Both the position numbers and the translations under genes were made by a program. From the NCBI GenBank assembly GCA_001051155.2, contig JYIP02000005.1:2232001-2296000 (forward strand): 64,000 nucleotides of DNA, in the 5' to 3' direction. The stretch is from Chrysoporthe austroafricana. Lineage: Eukaryota; Ascomycota; Sordariomycetes; Diaporthales; Cryphonectriaceae. Below, in pieces: positions 9,365-22,600 of this stretch (position 1 is its first letter; every line of letters begins with the position of its first letter). The notes beneath the pieces are model-generated. The model saw nothing but the letters and a program-made list of their open reading frames with translations, had not been told where the DNA came from and searched no databases.

Positions 9365-11464
9365 CTAGGCATATGGTGGAGGATACCCCATTGGCATCGG
9401 CTGCGACGGCGGCATCATTTGGCCCATCCCCATCATTGGTCCCCTGGGCACCGGGCTGTTGTGGTTGCGGTTGAATAAACCAATGAGTCGGCGGCCAACA
9501 GATGGTTCCAGCTCAGTGCCATCCCGAGCAATCTTGACCTCCCTGTTCGAGTTCCACGGGTTGCGCAAACCTCTACACCGGTAGAAAGGCAGTCTGGTCG
9601 TGCACAGCCACTCTAACTTGAACGGTTTCCCCCACGTCTTGCTTTCAGGGTTGCCATCAAGCCCGCTGCTCGTATCATCGTGCTCCGCAACGACCGGTGT
9701 GGCTTCCTCTTGCTCTACTCCTTCGCTAGGGTCATCGCGGATGACTTCCCAAAAAATTGTGCCCCGTGCTGAATCATCGATGATTCGTCCCTTAGGTGTG
9801 GACTCGGTTGACTCCGTTGGAATCTCCCTCGGCAGATCGACGTCGCTGACGGATTGTGCTTTGGGCGCGAACTCAATAGCGGCAGCGGGATCTTCGTTGA
9901 TGGTAGAGACCATTCGGGCATAACCAAAGTACTCGCCAGATTTGTTGGCTGAAAAGACGAGGTACACATTCTCTGAAGTCTGAAACTGTGTTAGCAAAGG
10001 TAGCCCGACAATTCTCTCCACATCTGGATGGTGGTATTTTACCTTGAATGCAGCGTTCAGTGCCTCTTCATTGTGTGACTGAGTAGCCCAAATCCCCGTC
10101 CGAACACTTAGATCCAGATCCTCAACCGTCAGGCTCTTCAGTACAAAGAACTTGTCCTTCTGCGCTGCATCAACTACTACGGGGGTCTGCGCGTCCGAAG
10201 GGCCTGCAACAGGGAGAGCATCGGCATCGGCTTTGTCCGACTGAGTCTCCGTCAATTCTGTCGGCCCGTGTTCCTTGGCCTCTGTCACTACGGGCGGCTG
10301 CGGAGTTGTCGCAGACGGCCCGGTCGGTGCCGTGACACCTGACGCTCCCTCGACTGTGTTCTTCCTCAAGCGACTTACAAGCCTGACGGACTGGAACTTG
10401 GACTCGTGCAGCTTTTGTTGGGCTGCTAGACAGCTGGCCTCGTCTTTGTAGTTGGCAAAAGCGCAATTCGACTTGGAGATCAAGAAAAGGGATTCCAGGC
10501 CCTCAGCTTCCTTGCAGACGTGGTGCACCAGGCTCATCAAGTCTGTCTGGGACGGCAAATTTCCAATCCAAATAGCATGGCCTGATTACATGTCAACAGC
10601 CTGGACCGGTGTAAAGAGGGTTTTCGAACCATACCACTTTGACGAGGCTTTCTGGGCGGGCCACGGACGACGTTTGACTGGCTATCAGCTGGAGCTGCAT
10701 AGTTTCAGCAAACGTCCTCATACGATTCTTGTTTGGAGCCACTCACACTGCCTAAGGTCTTGCTGAACAGGGGAGAAGGGGGCGCTGTCTCCCGAGTCGC
10801 CCCCTTGGACTGACCCAAGCCTCGAATCCTGCTGAATTCCTGCCCCAGGCATATAAGATCCCGGCACCCCTTGATGAGAAGGATGTCCCTGCGGCGCGAA
10901 AGCGGGCATCTGAGCGTAGTAATATCCCATTGAGGGATGGGCCTGCTGGTTCGAGATGACTTGATTGCCATAATAGGGCATATTCGGCCTCGAGGACATG
11001 TTCGGCTGGGCCTGCGAGGGCGACATTGGGGCACCGTAGTACTGGGACATTTGCTGCTGTTGCTGCATGTAGTAAGCCTGGTTGGGCATATGCCCCATGC
11101 CAGGCTGCCCACTGTACTGAGGCATAGGCTGCGTCTGGCCAACCAAGCCGGGTGAGGAACCTGGTGGATTATATCGCATCTGTGAGCCGTTGTAAGGGCC
11201 CTGTCGATAATTCGCTTGTGGGAGTGCATTCGTCAATGCTGTCATGTTGTAAGGCCCTGGCCGGGAAGGCACCTGTGGCTGAACCATATCGTACTGCGTA
11301 CTGAACATCTGCTGTGGATTGCCGTACAACTGTCGCGGGTATGTCGTAGAGCTGTCGCCCGCTCTAGTTTGAGTCAAGTTCTCACCGGCGTCTGGGCCTG
11401 CCTCCGGATAGGAACTTGACACGATTGGCAAGCCACTCCCAGACGCTGCTGGATCCTCTCCCAT
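9365..11464 (-). CDS. YTH-domain RNA-binding protein with an RRM (putative m6A reader)
   Basis: Model: complement(join(9365..10581, 10635..10694, 10747..11464)), 664 aa, frame closed. Residues 1-240 are low-complexity (Q, P, Y, M, G), including a QQQQQ stretch. An RRM follows at about 260-335 (HAIWIGNLPSQTDLMSL...CAFANY), then an acidic/proline-rich linker. A YTH domain runs from about residue 402 (DKFFVLKSLTVEDL) to 640, with SGEYFGYARM and LPFYRCRGLRNPWN...VKIARDGTELEP. Two candidate aromatic-cage tryptophans are present, in RTGIWAT and in TIFWEV, matching the positions that hold N6-methyladenosine in YTHDC1. The YTH domain carries a long insert (about 60 residues) before TIFWEV. Introns: 10582-10634 (53 nt) and 10695-10746 (52 nt). 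It likely acts in nuclear mRNA processing or decay. The true start may lie farther upstream. Confidence 0.9.
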
Positions 11465-14400
11465 TGAGGCCAGCGCTGGATCTTCCGTCCCCTGTTTTCC
11501 GGTCAGCCCAAAAACGCGCGAGAAGACGACAGTGCCGAGGCCAAGATTTGAAAGAACGATGAGTCAAAGTACCTGCATGTGATACGGAACGAGTGGAAGT
11601 TGACGAACGCGGACAGAGCCCTTCGTGAAGAGCCTAAAAGCAAATAGGGTAGAAAACTTGTGAGAACTCACTGTGGAGACGAGCGCGTATTAGAAGGGGG
11701 AGGAGGGTCAAGGTCAAATGTCTTGAGCTAGGCAGTCTTTGGTAAGCAACCAGCCAGTGGGAGGCGAAAATAACGGTCGTCGATGCTTCGGCTGCTCGCG
11801 CGGATATTATGGTGTCCTCTAGCTCGGGAGTAGCACAGAGATCCGGCGAGTGGTGTCTCTGTGCAGTGGTAAGGCTTAGGGGCAAGCTCCTGCCCAGGGG
11901 CAGCTCAACACCGGGTGTAGAGATGTCTAGCTGCAGGGATAAGAAGCGCCCGGGTAAGAAAGAAGGGTCGCGTGGCCCGTCTCCGGTGAAGGAGGTTTAA
12001 GGTGGCCTCGAGGGCCGCGAAGGGGATCCCCTGAGCGTCGAATTCTTCGCCACAGCTGCCAGTCCTTTTCTGTGTGTGGGGAGTCTGTGGGCCGTCCGAT
12101 ATGCTTGTCCCGGGGGAGAGGAACGGTTGGCCTGTACCTGGGCCGGCGTGGTGCTAGGATGAAAGTCTCCTGACAGTACCGTGGCTTGCACTGAGCCTAC
12201 CGGGAGTGGACTGTCGATAACCCAGGTGCAGGACCAGATTGCCGAGTGAGAGGGAGCCGTCTGGAGATTTGATAACGTGTAGGAACCGCCACAGTGGGAA
12301 AGCACGTCTGCAGACGCCCGGAGCTTGGTGTCGAGCGTCCTGGGAAATACCTGTTCAGCGAGGAAGTGGCCGAGGACTAGATCGGTCCTGCAGGCTGGAA
12401 CAAAGCTAGTCCCAAAAGCTGGTAGACTGGTAGGAGGGAACGCACAAATGATGATCAAGTGATGATGATCATTCCTGCCGACGAAAAGCGTCGCAAGTCG
12501 AGCAACGCAGGGGGGGGCTTCTGTGACAGTATCGCAGTGATGCAAAATATCCACAAGGGGACGACGCCAGCTGGGGCCTCGACAGCAAGCTCGGTGGCCA
12601 AAAAGTCGGTTAAGGTTCAGCCTCCGGGCAACTCGCTGTCTCTAAAGGATCCCGGGGCCCGGCGCACGGCATGACATGGGACGAGGGTAGTGGAGATGGG
12701 GGCGAAGGGGGGGAGGGGGAAAAAATCATAAACAAACGGATGGAGGAGGAGGTCTGAAGTGCTAGCGGCAGCACCCTGGCCGAAGTGGCCAAAAGGATAC
12801 GCCATGGAAGGGGGTGGGTAAGAATGCAAGTGTCGCGACAATGGGAGGAGGGGTGTTGCTATAGGTAGACGGGCCCGCCGGGACGACGTCGATTGGCATA
12901 TGTGCAGATGGGAAATGAGGGACCCTGTATGGCAATCTCCATTCCTGGATGGATTCTTCGATCGGTATCAGTTCCCATGCGGACGGGATTGCCCCTCCAA
13001 GGTCCGGGTCGCATCTAGGAAGGCTTGAAGGGTCTGGGGGTATCCCCTGATCGCGCCTCTCGCCACCCGCTCTGCCATGGTTGCGCTAAGTACTATACCG
13101 CCCTCGAGGACGATGACTGAGCCACATTTGTTCTAGGCTCTCGCAGTCCCTAGCCCCTTGTTTGAGGCACTTGTTCGCGGCCCATAGGGTGGTCACTGCA
13201 GCACAATTGAATATGCTATGTATGATATGGGCTGGCTTCTAATCTAGGCTTCCTGTCAGAGGTCAGAAACCTAACCTCTGTTTTTTTTGCTTGGTCGTCT
13301 ACAGCACCAAAGGCCTGTTTGCCTCTGGAACAAGCTCTATGTGGTGACCCACGGAGACGGAGTTCCCTGGTACAGTCGCAATGTACCGGATGGGTCCTGT
13401 CTCATGGCTTTTTTCGGCGCTATTTAGCTTGGCCTGATCATTCTTGGCCCCAATCATGGGAAACGTGGCCCTGGGTACAACGCCCTAGCCATGAAAAGCA
13501 GGGAAGATGCAGTGGAAATGACTTACCCGGCTGTCTGGGGCCCAGAGCTAGGGCATCGCGGAATCCGTGGCAGGGAGCTCGTGTATGCCGCAGCCTTTCT
13601 TCTTCCCCATAGGCAAGACGCACAGAGGTGAGACCAGACCCCCCGTCGAGTCCAGACTCGCCAGACAGGTGGCTAGCAGATGACCCTGTCCTGTCACCTA
13701 ACGCTGTGGGAGGCATCCTCTCGGCAGTGGCTCCAGCAGCACGCTGATACTGTCTGACATCGGGCCATGCCACGGTGGAACCATTTCTCCCGCTCGCAGC
13801 CGTGGCCCCGTTCCTATGATGTCCCCAGTAAGACGCCCATGAGCCCTGGAAACGCCGACTTGAACATCCATGACATCACAGCGAGGTGTTCTGAAGGGAG
13901 TGCTCCGCTGGACACGCCCTGTATCAGGCGTAGCATCAGGCGGAGATGACGGAATGGGAGCGTATTGCCTTGGCTGAGTACGTACACATCCGAAGGACGG
14001 TTGGTGACGGATATGAATCCACCGGATCATGAGGACCCCAGGGCCACCGCGACGGCAGACGGGAAGACTGCTGCAGGGCGCAGATCCCGTCTGTTCAGGC
14101 GGACCATGGGATCAACCCTCATACGTCTGCTACCTCCCGGCCCAGGGCAGCTGACAGCCCGCGCCCAGCCCCTGCGAGGTGCAGTGCATACCTCGAGGCG
14201 AGGCGAGGCGAGGGGAGGCATTGGCATCGGGTCGTGGGACGGCAGCAGTAGGCTGAGATGGAGCTAAGAGCCGCTGTTGCTATGGCGTCTGATTACTGTA
14301 CAGAAGCGGTGGGCCAGTGCAGGGAACAAGGCCTCAAGATGCCAGTCATGAGGCAGGAGCCGCATCAACGGAGCAGCACCCCACCTCTGCGCAAGTGAGA

Positions 14401-17400
14401 CTGAGACTTCCTGAGTCGTGTAAGTTACCACTGTAGTAGTCTCGCGAACGGGACGTGGGGACGATGACGACAGAAGCGCATGCACGCCGCGTGAGTGACG
14501 GACCCTGACTCTCAGCATGAGCCCAGCCCGTCAGGATGTTTCTGATTCTGTTTCCGTCGAACATTCCACCGAGGGCTAGCCGACTCCTCAGCGACGGTCG
14601 GCTCTAGGATTCTGGTTGAGGTTGAGACCTCGTCATCCTGGGACTGGTGAGGTGCAGTTGGTCACGCCTCTCCCCACGGCGGCCTTGTGTACCTTACGCT
14701 GCATGGTACTTTACTTGGTCGCGGCAGCTAGGAAATGCTTGGCAGGGTCTTGTGCCGCCTGCATGTGCAGGCGCTTGTGCACCTCTGCACTTCCAAGGTC
14801 TTCTCCCAAGGACGTACTGGGCCAGGCGTGCTGTCAAGTTGGCCTGGGCTGGGGCTGGGTCATGCGGGGCCACAGCAGATCTCGATACGTAGCTTGGTTG
14901 TCGCTTCCTGATTTCGGTTTCAGAGGGATGCCAAACTGATCGTGCTCTTTTCAGGGCGCCGCCCGCCGCTATCTGCGTTGTTGACGGCTGTCCTGAGGAG
15001 GTTGTCCTGGTGGGCCACGGGCCAAGAGGCCCCCTGGGCTGGACTGTCCGCCTCTTTCAATGCCTGCGAACGCACTTGGGTGCGATCTGCCATGTCTCAT
15101 CTGATCCATGCGCCTGAACACGGGTCCAGAGTCTTACAGCGTCCATCGCAGACCCAGTGCTCCCACGCGCGATGCAGCATGCACGCGAGGGGCATCGAGG
15201 GCTGGAGAGATTGCGTCATGGTTCCTGCCGTTCACAAGGGTCTTCCTTCTTTGGTAGACCACCATCCTTGAACGCACCTGTGGCTTGAGCGTGGGGAAAG
15301 AGCCAGGGTCCTCATTCAGGGTCCATCTCCACCCACCCGCCTCCTGAGGCCAATCGAGAGGCAGAATTGAAATCCGTGAAGATGTGACGTCATTCCTATG
15401 ACGGAGGTCATGCTCCGACTCTCAACGACTCCCAGATCCCCACGGACGACGCAGCACGAGGCCAGATACAGCAAGACGCAGCTCGGCGCCTCGTGGGCTT
15501 TCTAGTCAGTCTCCTTAGAATACATAGTCTTAAAAAAAATTCTAACTGCCTAGCACATAGGACTGGAACAGCTCTCCGTTCTTTCGCAAAGGTCAAGGCC
15601 GCCGATTGCCCCCCACTTCGCAGTACGATCGACGTCAGTCACAGGAACCGCCTGCACAGTCGCGACAATCCCGGAAGTTTATTTCGGGACTTTGGGGTCA
15701 TCATACCGATGTCGACATCACTCCATCGAGAAATGATAGTCTCGAAGGAGGCTGAGCTTCATGGTCTGCAGCTCCAAACCCTACGGCATTAACCTCGGTG
15801 AGCGCCTGCTGTACGACGCTACGCTATGTTGGGCATCAGGGCACCACGGCACACAGGACAAGGTGTGCCCCCCAGGATCCATGTCTCATCCACACTATCA
15901 CGCGGCGGATCTTTCGATAGCATCATAGGTCTTTCTTCCCTGGCGTGCCAGGGTCCTGTCGATAGACGCAGACGCCTCCCCAGGCTGCCAGGTTGTCTGC
16001 TACTCAGAGCGCTCGGCCTGCCGATTAGCTTCGCACGTCAAGGAACTACGCTGCATGGATGCTGCAGCAGCCCGCTGCCTGGACGCGCACCTGATGTGCA
16101 ATATAGAGGGTGGCAAAGACTGGAGAGACGCCCATGGTGGTATCGCAGCCGCATGGACCTGCCGCAAAGACCAGACCGGTCGTAGTCTGCACTCGATGCC
16201 TGTCATGCTGTCTTCCGACACAACTATGAATAGATGAGAGCTCGGGAGGCAGCCCAGGCTGTACTTTGGATACTCCGCATTGGGCTGAGAACCATCCCAA
16301 CCCTTCACGGCGCCGCCGAGGAGCGTGGCTCTGCTCCGCCTAACGCCTTATTGGGATGAGTAGCCGACGGGCTTTGGCGTCGCCACTCTTCGTAGATATC
16401 CTAGGTCTGACTTCTACATGCTGCCCGTTACCGAATTCTTTCACATGCTTGAGCCGATTCGACAATTTCCGAGTTCCCCATATCCAACGGTAGATACGAT
16501 ATCCTAGCGTTGATGGCAAGGTTATCACTTCCCCATTACCTTGTGAGCTGATTCGCGCTCAAGTTGGCCACGCTGAGGATCTTCAAGCTACTGTCATGTA
16601 TTGTGACTGCCTATGGCAATTGTCCAATCAGGGATTTTAATAACCGATTCGTAGCCTTCTATAGCTCTATTACTATTCTTATCTCAGTCGCCACACAGCT
16701 TGCGAGGATTGGTGTCTAGGTGCGTTCGTAAACACCATGCAGGTCTTAGAGGCGTAATAGTAGTAGGCACGTGGTAGGCTACAGACTGTCCCCTCTGATA
16801 GTCGGTGGAGCAAACCTCTCGCTGTTCGATTGTATTTCTTTGCTGTTGTTAGTAATTCAAAGCTGAATAATATCGGCTATCAACATGATACTTCGAGCTA
16901 AATGGTACATGCCTCTACGTGCTGCTCTTTCCGTAGCAGTCTGCCCGCTCTATAGAACAAAGTCGTTCAAAACCCCAGTATCCACGGTGTGTTAGCCTCA
17001 ACTGTTCCTAGGTGCCGAACATAGCCTAAGACATTCTCTCTCGAAATTTGAAAGCTGTTACAGATAAGAGTTCTCTTAGAAAAATGCTCACTAACAAAGC
17101 CAATCGATGACCAATATAGTCTAGTCTCTCCCCTGGATCCCCTGTACAGATGTGGATGCGGCGGTGTACTAGAGATCCTATTCTCCAGCTGGCTAGGACG
17201 TAGCGCGAGGGCCGTCTTTCCTCAGGCTCCGACTCGGCAGTATTCCTCAGGCGAACCGGCGGATACACTAATTAATAAGTACGCTATCAGGGCCGCATCA
17301 ATGGTGATCACTGGCGACCAGGTCCGAGATGGACGGATCGCGACCGGAAGACAGAGCTGCGTAGCGACCTGTACGAATTGGGCATAGGAAGCCCAAGTAC

Positions 17401-17932
17401 CATTGCACAGTGAAAAGAAGACGGCATACATGGGACGCTTTTTGGGAAAGGTAGGCAAACAGGATTTATTGGGGCACGTTGGCAGAAGTATCTTGCCACC
17501 TGACACCAAGGGTGCAATGTGGATTACCACGCGTTGGCTGCAATACTTCGTTGAGTTTTACTGCTACCGATGGCGGTCGTTTCCAGACCACAACCTATAC
17601 CCTGAAGCCAAGGTGGCGCCTTCCAGCTCAACCACGTCGCTCCTGACTGCCATATGCCATTTTCCGTATGTCCTTGCTCTTCATCCTTCAATATGACCTT
17701 TGTAGACTACGGCCGCACAGTTTTCGTAGTGAACAAGGCTGGAATGTATCATGGCAAAGATCACAGCCTGCGATATGGTAATGAAGTCCACTGTGAGCTG
17801 CACCGAGCGGAACCATGACTGCCTTGATCTAGACCTGTATTCCATTACGTAGCCTCATAGTCGATTGACTCTCATGTATCGTACAAGCCGAGTGATTGAC
17901 CTCGCCGGGGGGCTTCGTGCTATTGTCCCAAA
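11465..17932. other. Gene-poor 6.5-kb interval
   Basis: No ORF here shows a recognisable domain, long open frame or paired splice signals; the largest are under 190 codons. The first few hundred bases should be the YTH 5' region, and the last few hundred the PRE7 3' region. It contains a GAGGC pentamer repeat near 14195-14215. Positions about 16560-17100 are relatively TpA-rich. No terminal inverted repeats, LTRs or transposase/RT blocks were recognised. Untranslated transcripts or fast-evolving genes cannot be excluded. Confidence 0.5.
14195..14218. repeat. GAGGC pentanucleotide repeat
   Basis: Imperfect tandem GAGGC units, the same motif as the repeat near 47456. A simple microsatellite. 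Confidence 0.7.
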
Positions 17933-18797
17933 CTAGTCCTTCTTCAGAGGCAGAATAACCTCCTCAATGCCATTTGCGGTGATGATCATCATCTGCAGAC
18001 CATCACCAACCTCGATGTGTCTCTCCACCGCACCATCAAACGCATCCTTGACCAAGATCTCCACATCCCTCCTAGCCAGAGGGTTCTTCGGCCGCTCCTG
18101 CAGCGCATGCCCCTCGCCGCTGCCCGGCACATACTGGTTCTTGAAGTTGACCTGGTTGTCCAAGAACGGCATGATCAAGCTCGCCGCAGCGCCGCCTGCG
18201 CGGCACATCTCGCGCTCGTAGCTGCCGACGGGGTCGTAGCTGTAGACGGCACCCTTGCCCTCCTCGTCGAGGCCGCCGAGAATGGCGTAGGCGTAGTAGG
18301 GGAAGAAGCGCTTCTGGTAGAGGATGGTCGAGAGGCGCTTGGCGCACGCGTTGACGCTCATGGGCTTGCCGTGGCGGTATCGGTACATCTTGCAGATGGT
18401 GTCGAGGCGCTCCTTCAGCGCCTCCCCGTCCGCTGCGAACCCGCACACCGACAGCACCAGCGTCGCGTCGTGCTGGTCCGCCGTGCTGCCGCCCACCTTG
18501 AACACCTTCGGGTAGTGCCGCGTGTTGATGCTGTAGCCGGACGTGTGCCGCGTGTCGCCGGCCATGATGGTAAAGTCGGCGCCTGCGATGGCCAGTATCG
18601 AGCCGCCGTTGTCGGTGTAGCTGGGCGGGGTCAGCGGCGTCCACACAGCTGTTGCGGAGCACCGACACAGGTGGGAGCGGATATACTTACGGATCAAAGC
18701 GGTGTTGTCGGAAGCCATCGTTGTGGGTGGTGGGTGCGTCGTTGAGAGAGTAGTTGGGCCCGTTCATGAGGGGGTTCTGGCTGAACATAGCAGCCAT
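17933..18797 (-). CDS. PRE7: 20S proteasome subunit beta-6 (Pre7 / PSMB1 type)
   Basis: Non-catalytic beta ring subunit of the 20S core particle. Model: complement(join(17933..18620, 18691..18797)), 264 aa. Exon 1 encodes the N-terminal extension (MAAMFSQNPLMNGPNYSL...HRFDP). Splicing (GTAAGT/CAG, 70 nt) joins it to YTDNGGSILAIAGADFTIMAGDTRHTSGYSI, the diagnostic beta-6 block. NGG replaces the threonine that begins active subunits. Conserved later blocks: DATLVLSVCGFAADGEAL, RFFPYYAYAILGGLDEEGKGAVYSYDPVGSYERE and a C-terminal IEVGDGLQMMIITANGIEE. Length is slightly above the yeast subunit's. The gene is divergent from STT4 across a 0.9-kb intergenic region. Confidence 0.95.
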
Positions 18798-19695
18798 GTT
18801 TGCGAATATGATTGTGCGCGAGAGGTAGGGCGGTTGGAAGAGGTGACAGGTATCTGTTCCCGCGAGGGTCTCGAGGTGGTGGGTCGTTCGTAGTGGAAAG
18901 ATCGGGTTGTTGGTTTGGGAGTTGAGGCTGGAAACGCCGTTGAACTGACCAGGTGAGGTCCGTCGTCGCGTCAGCCTTGCCTGCCTGGCTGACAGGGGGA
19001 GCTCCTGACTAAGCAGCCTTGGCGGGACGTGGAGCTCTGCGATCTGTTCGAGAAGCTCTGTGGCGGGCTTAGGCAATCTCCGGGGTATTATGGAAGGTAC
19101 TGCCAGTTGCAAACAAAAGGTTTGCCCCGCTTTAAATAGTATTGGGCTCGCAAACAAAAAGTCCCGCCAAGTCGGCGCATTCACTCAATGATTCACCTTT
19201 TTTTCTCAATCACTCCTCCTTCGTATACAATCAAGCTTATCTAAGTTAATGCATTTAATTTCCATAAGTATGATAAATACAGAACATTAGTTAAAATACC
19301 CAGATGAGAAAATATCTAGAGAGAGAAGAAATATATTAGAAGAGCGATGTTTAACGCCTTAAGGTGTTAATTCGATTAAAGCGGGGAAACCCAGTTGTTA
19401 GCAACTGAGAGTAACAACAGGTCGCCAGGGGAGGATCTGGCCAGGGATGCCGTCACCGCGCTGCTGAGTTGGAAGGTTTGGGGGGCGCGACACCAACTAC
19501 ACTTGCACCGGTGTTGGGGTGAGCCGACGTGCTTGAAGAGGCACTCAGTCATTGAACGGCGGCCGCCGCTGATGCTGATTTAATTGTTCGTTGCATCGGT
19601 GAACGCTCTCTTCTGCTCTCTACCGCGCTGTTTCGTACTCCAGCGACCCATCCTTCGTTAATCAGCCCGACGCGCGAACCCCCTTTTCCACGATC
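18798..19695. other. Divergent promoter region PRE7 / STT4 with AT-rich core
   Basis: 898 bp between two divergent start codons. Positions about 19200-19380 are strongly A+T-rich (TTAAT, AATATATT, ATTAGTTAAAA), while both flanks are GC-richer. Both promoters must lie here. No specific factor site is claimed. Confidence 0.55.
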
Positions 19696-22600
19696 ATGGC
19701 TCGCGACATACGCTCCAAGGCGTTGGAGAGGATCGCCGCGCTCTCAGCCGCCAAGTCGACGGCTCTGTTCGAGAAATCCGATCTCGACCGTCTATGCAGA
19801 GCTTGTGCTAGTCATGCGCACGTCAAAGGCAAGAGCGTCTCCAACGGCTCTGCCTCCGTCAAGTCTCAATCCCTGGGACGGGTGCCCATGACGATACGAG
19901 AATACGAGGTTCTGCTGGCTCTCTGCAAGGCTGCCCCGTTGGTTCAGAATGGCCAGAATGCCCAGAGGCTGACCCGCCAGCTGGCCCCTTACCTACTCGA
20001 CGCCCACGCGCAAGAGTTCGCGTCCTCGCCCTTCTTCCGCAAGATCGAGCCGTCGCCTACCGAGGCCCTTACATACCATGTCACGTCTGCGTTGCTCTGC
20101 CTGGGGAATCACGACGAAGATGTCTACGAGAGTGTCGCGGCTAATATCTCGGCGTTCTTGAACTCTTGTGCCCATGCGACGGAAGATGTTTCACAAGGAA
20201 GAACGGAGGAGGATGGAGATGTCGAGGAAGCGATCCATGTTGCAACCATTGCCGTGTCCTTGATGGGATTTCTCGAGGCCGCCGCCGCCCAAGCTGACTT
20301 CTGGAGAGCGGGCAGCCGGCTGACTCTCGTCCAACGGCTTCAGAAGCTGCTGGGCGAGAATACCCTGGTAGCCGTGGAGCAGGCCTTTTCTACAATTCGA
20401 AACTCCCACTCCCAGGATCGTGCTGTGAAGGACTGGAAGAGACATATGCGCCGCTATGTCGACAGTGGACGTCCCCTGGGGTCAATATTACTTCAACAAG
20501 GGTTCATGACGTTTGTAGCATCTTCGACGTCGCTACTGGTCGCCGAGACAAGCGCTTTGAAGAAGAACCATGTCCTCGATCTGTTGATGTCCGGCGAGGG
20601 CCTCCTCAGGCCTGTGACCGCCAGGAGCGGAGATGGAGACACCGGATCTGTGATCACCTATGCTAAGATCGTGGGGGAACAATTGAGCTACTTGGACGCC
20701 GATGCGGACTTCATTCAGATGGGCCCTACGTCGCAACAAAAGATAGCTTGTGCGATCAAGTCTGCAGGTATCATCAGTTATCTCAACTGCGCTAGGCTTA
20801 ACGAAGCTGCGGCGGACCTTGAAACTCTGATGGGCTGGTTAGAGGACACGATTAGCGACTATTATCAGATGGCTGACGAGGGTCTTGCATCGGTTGTTCT
20901 CCGTTCGATGGCGCTCGTCTGCAGAATGTCTCCAACATACAGCGCCACGGCCAGTCGCCTCATATCCCGGTTCATTGTGAAGGGAGGTGCACAGAATCAC
21001 ATCATCATGACCGCATCTCGGTTTTTGGCATTTGTGCTTAGCATGTTGTCGACTGATTCGGTCATCACCACTCTCTACACGCTTGGCAATGTGCTCAGTC
21101 CGACTGCCGAGCAAAATGGCAGTGCCAAGCACGATTTCGGTATTGAGAGCGACTCAGATATATACCAGGGAAGACAGTCCACCGGAAGCTCCATTTCCCT
21201 ACAGCTCAATGGCGAGGAGGAGAAGAACAGAGTCTACATGAACGTCATCGATGCGATCTGCGGAATAGCGACTGCTTGCAATGATGAGAAGATTTCTGCT
21301 CTGGCACAATCCATCCTCCTGCAGAAATACGATAGGATCAATCCCTTGGTCGACGCCAGGATTATTACCGGAGCGGCTGTGCTGTCCTTGAGCATCGGTC
21401 AACTCGAATTCCGTTCCCTTCTCAGAAGCTTTGGGCGCATCTCCCATTTTGCCGTGACAGAAAACAGGACCCTGGTTCTAGATGCGGTGAGTACCGTCTC
21501 TGAAGATTACTGTCTACTTTCCAACTGACAATCCCCAAGTTGATCACAGCTAGAAACCATATTTCTGCCAATCTTCGTCAAGATTCCCCGTTGTATGATA
21601 TATACTGGGATCATATGCTGGATAGCATCGTGTCAAAAGGAGATGTTACCCAAACCAGTCATACGAAGGATTCCGACATCGAGCTTGCTGCAAAAGAGAT
21701 CGCGCAACTGCTTCAGCCTCTGGCCGTCTTCATGTCCGCAAATGACCTTGTAAACAAGGACTGGTCCGATGATGACTGGCACGCTATGCTCCGCGATGCC
21801 TGGTTCAACATCGTTGTCCACGGCTTCACCCCGACCACAGACCGTGGCAAGAAGCATGCAGACGATCTGCGTGTGATAGCCATCCATTCACCTCCTTTGG
21901 TTGCGGAGCAACGTGGCGAACAGGTCGAAAGCGACGTTGAGCTGAACACCGTTCTTCGACGCGGCATGAGCTCCGACAGAGAATCGATACAGAAGAAGCA
22001 CCTGGCCGAGCTAGTGCCTTCCAAGGCATCCGAAATCAAGGGGCTTAGCTATCGCAGAGTTATCTTCTTGAGTGCCGCATACCTTGTTGAAAGCTTACGG
22101 GCCGAGTCTGGTGACTGTACGAAGGTTCTTTCGTACTTCCTTGAGCCGAGTATGCGGAGGAATGATGTGAACAGTGTCATGGAGGGCATCACAGCCGTTG
22201 TGGTGGAGAAGTATCTGGCGAAGACTATGAGAGGCGTCAGCAACACCTTCTCTTCACAGTACGCGGCAACACAGCTGGCGACAATCTTCTGCACTTGCTG
22301 CCACCGGATAGAGCGCGTCCAACAGGCTGCATATGCCTGCGCAGATCGCATAGTCCGCGAAGTGCCCTCAGCGTTGTGCCGCCGATCTTCGCTGTTCGCA
22401 TTGCTGGAGTTGCTGTCTCTAATGTGGGCAAGCTGTCTTGAGGCAGAGACCGATTTGTACGAACCGAGGTCGACATTCACCTCAACCCGTGGGAACGTGA
22501 CAGTCGAGTTGTCAGACGACTACCATTTCAGGAAGTATACACTGAATCGCCTCTACAAAGCCGCCAGAGGTTGGGTTATGTCAGCGATGAATATCGCACC

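Noticed and set aside
16560..17100. TpA-rich stretch as a RIP-mutated transposon
   Set aside because: Enrichment is mild by eye and no repeat ends, duplicates or transposase/RT remnants are visible; needs computed RIP indices before any call.
18017..18745. 242-codon plus-strand ORF over PRE7
   Set aside because: Exact antisense shadow of the conserved proteasome subunit exon; high GC at third positions leaves the opposite strand open.
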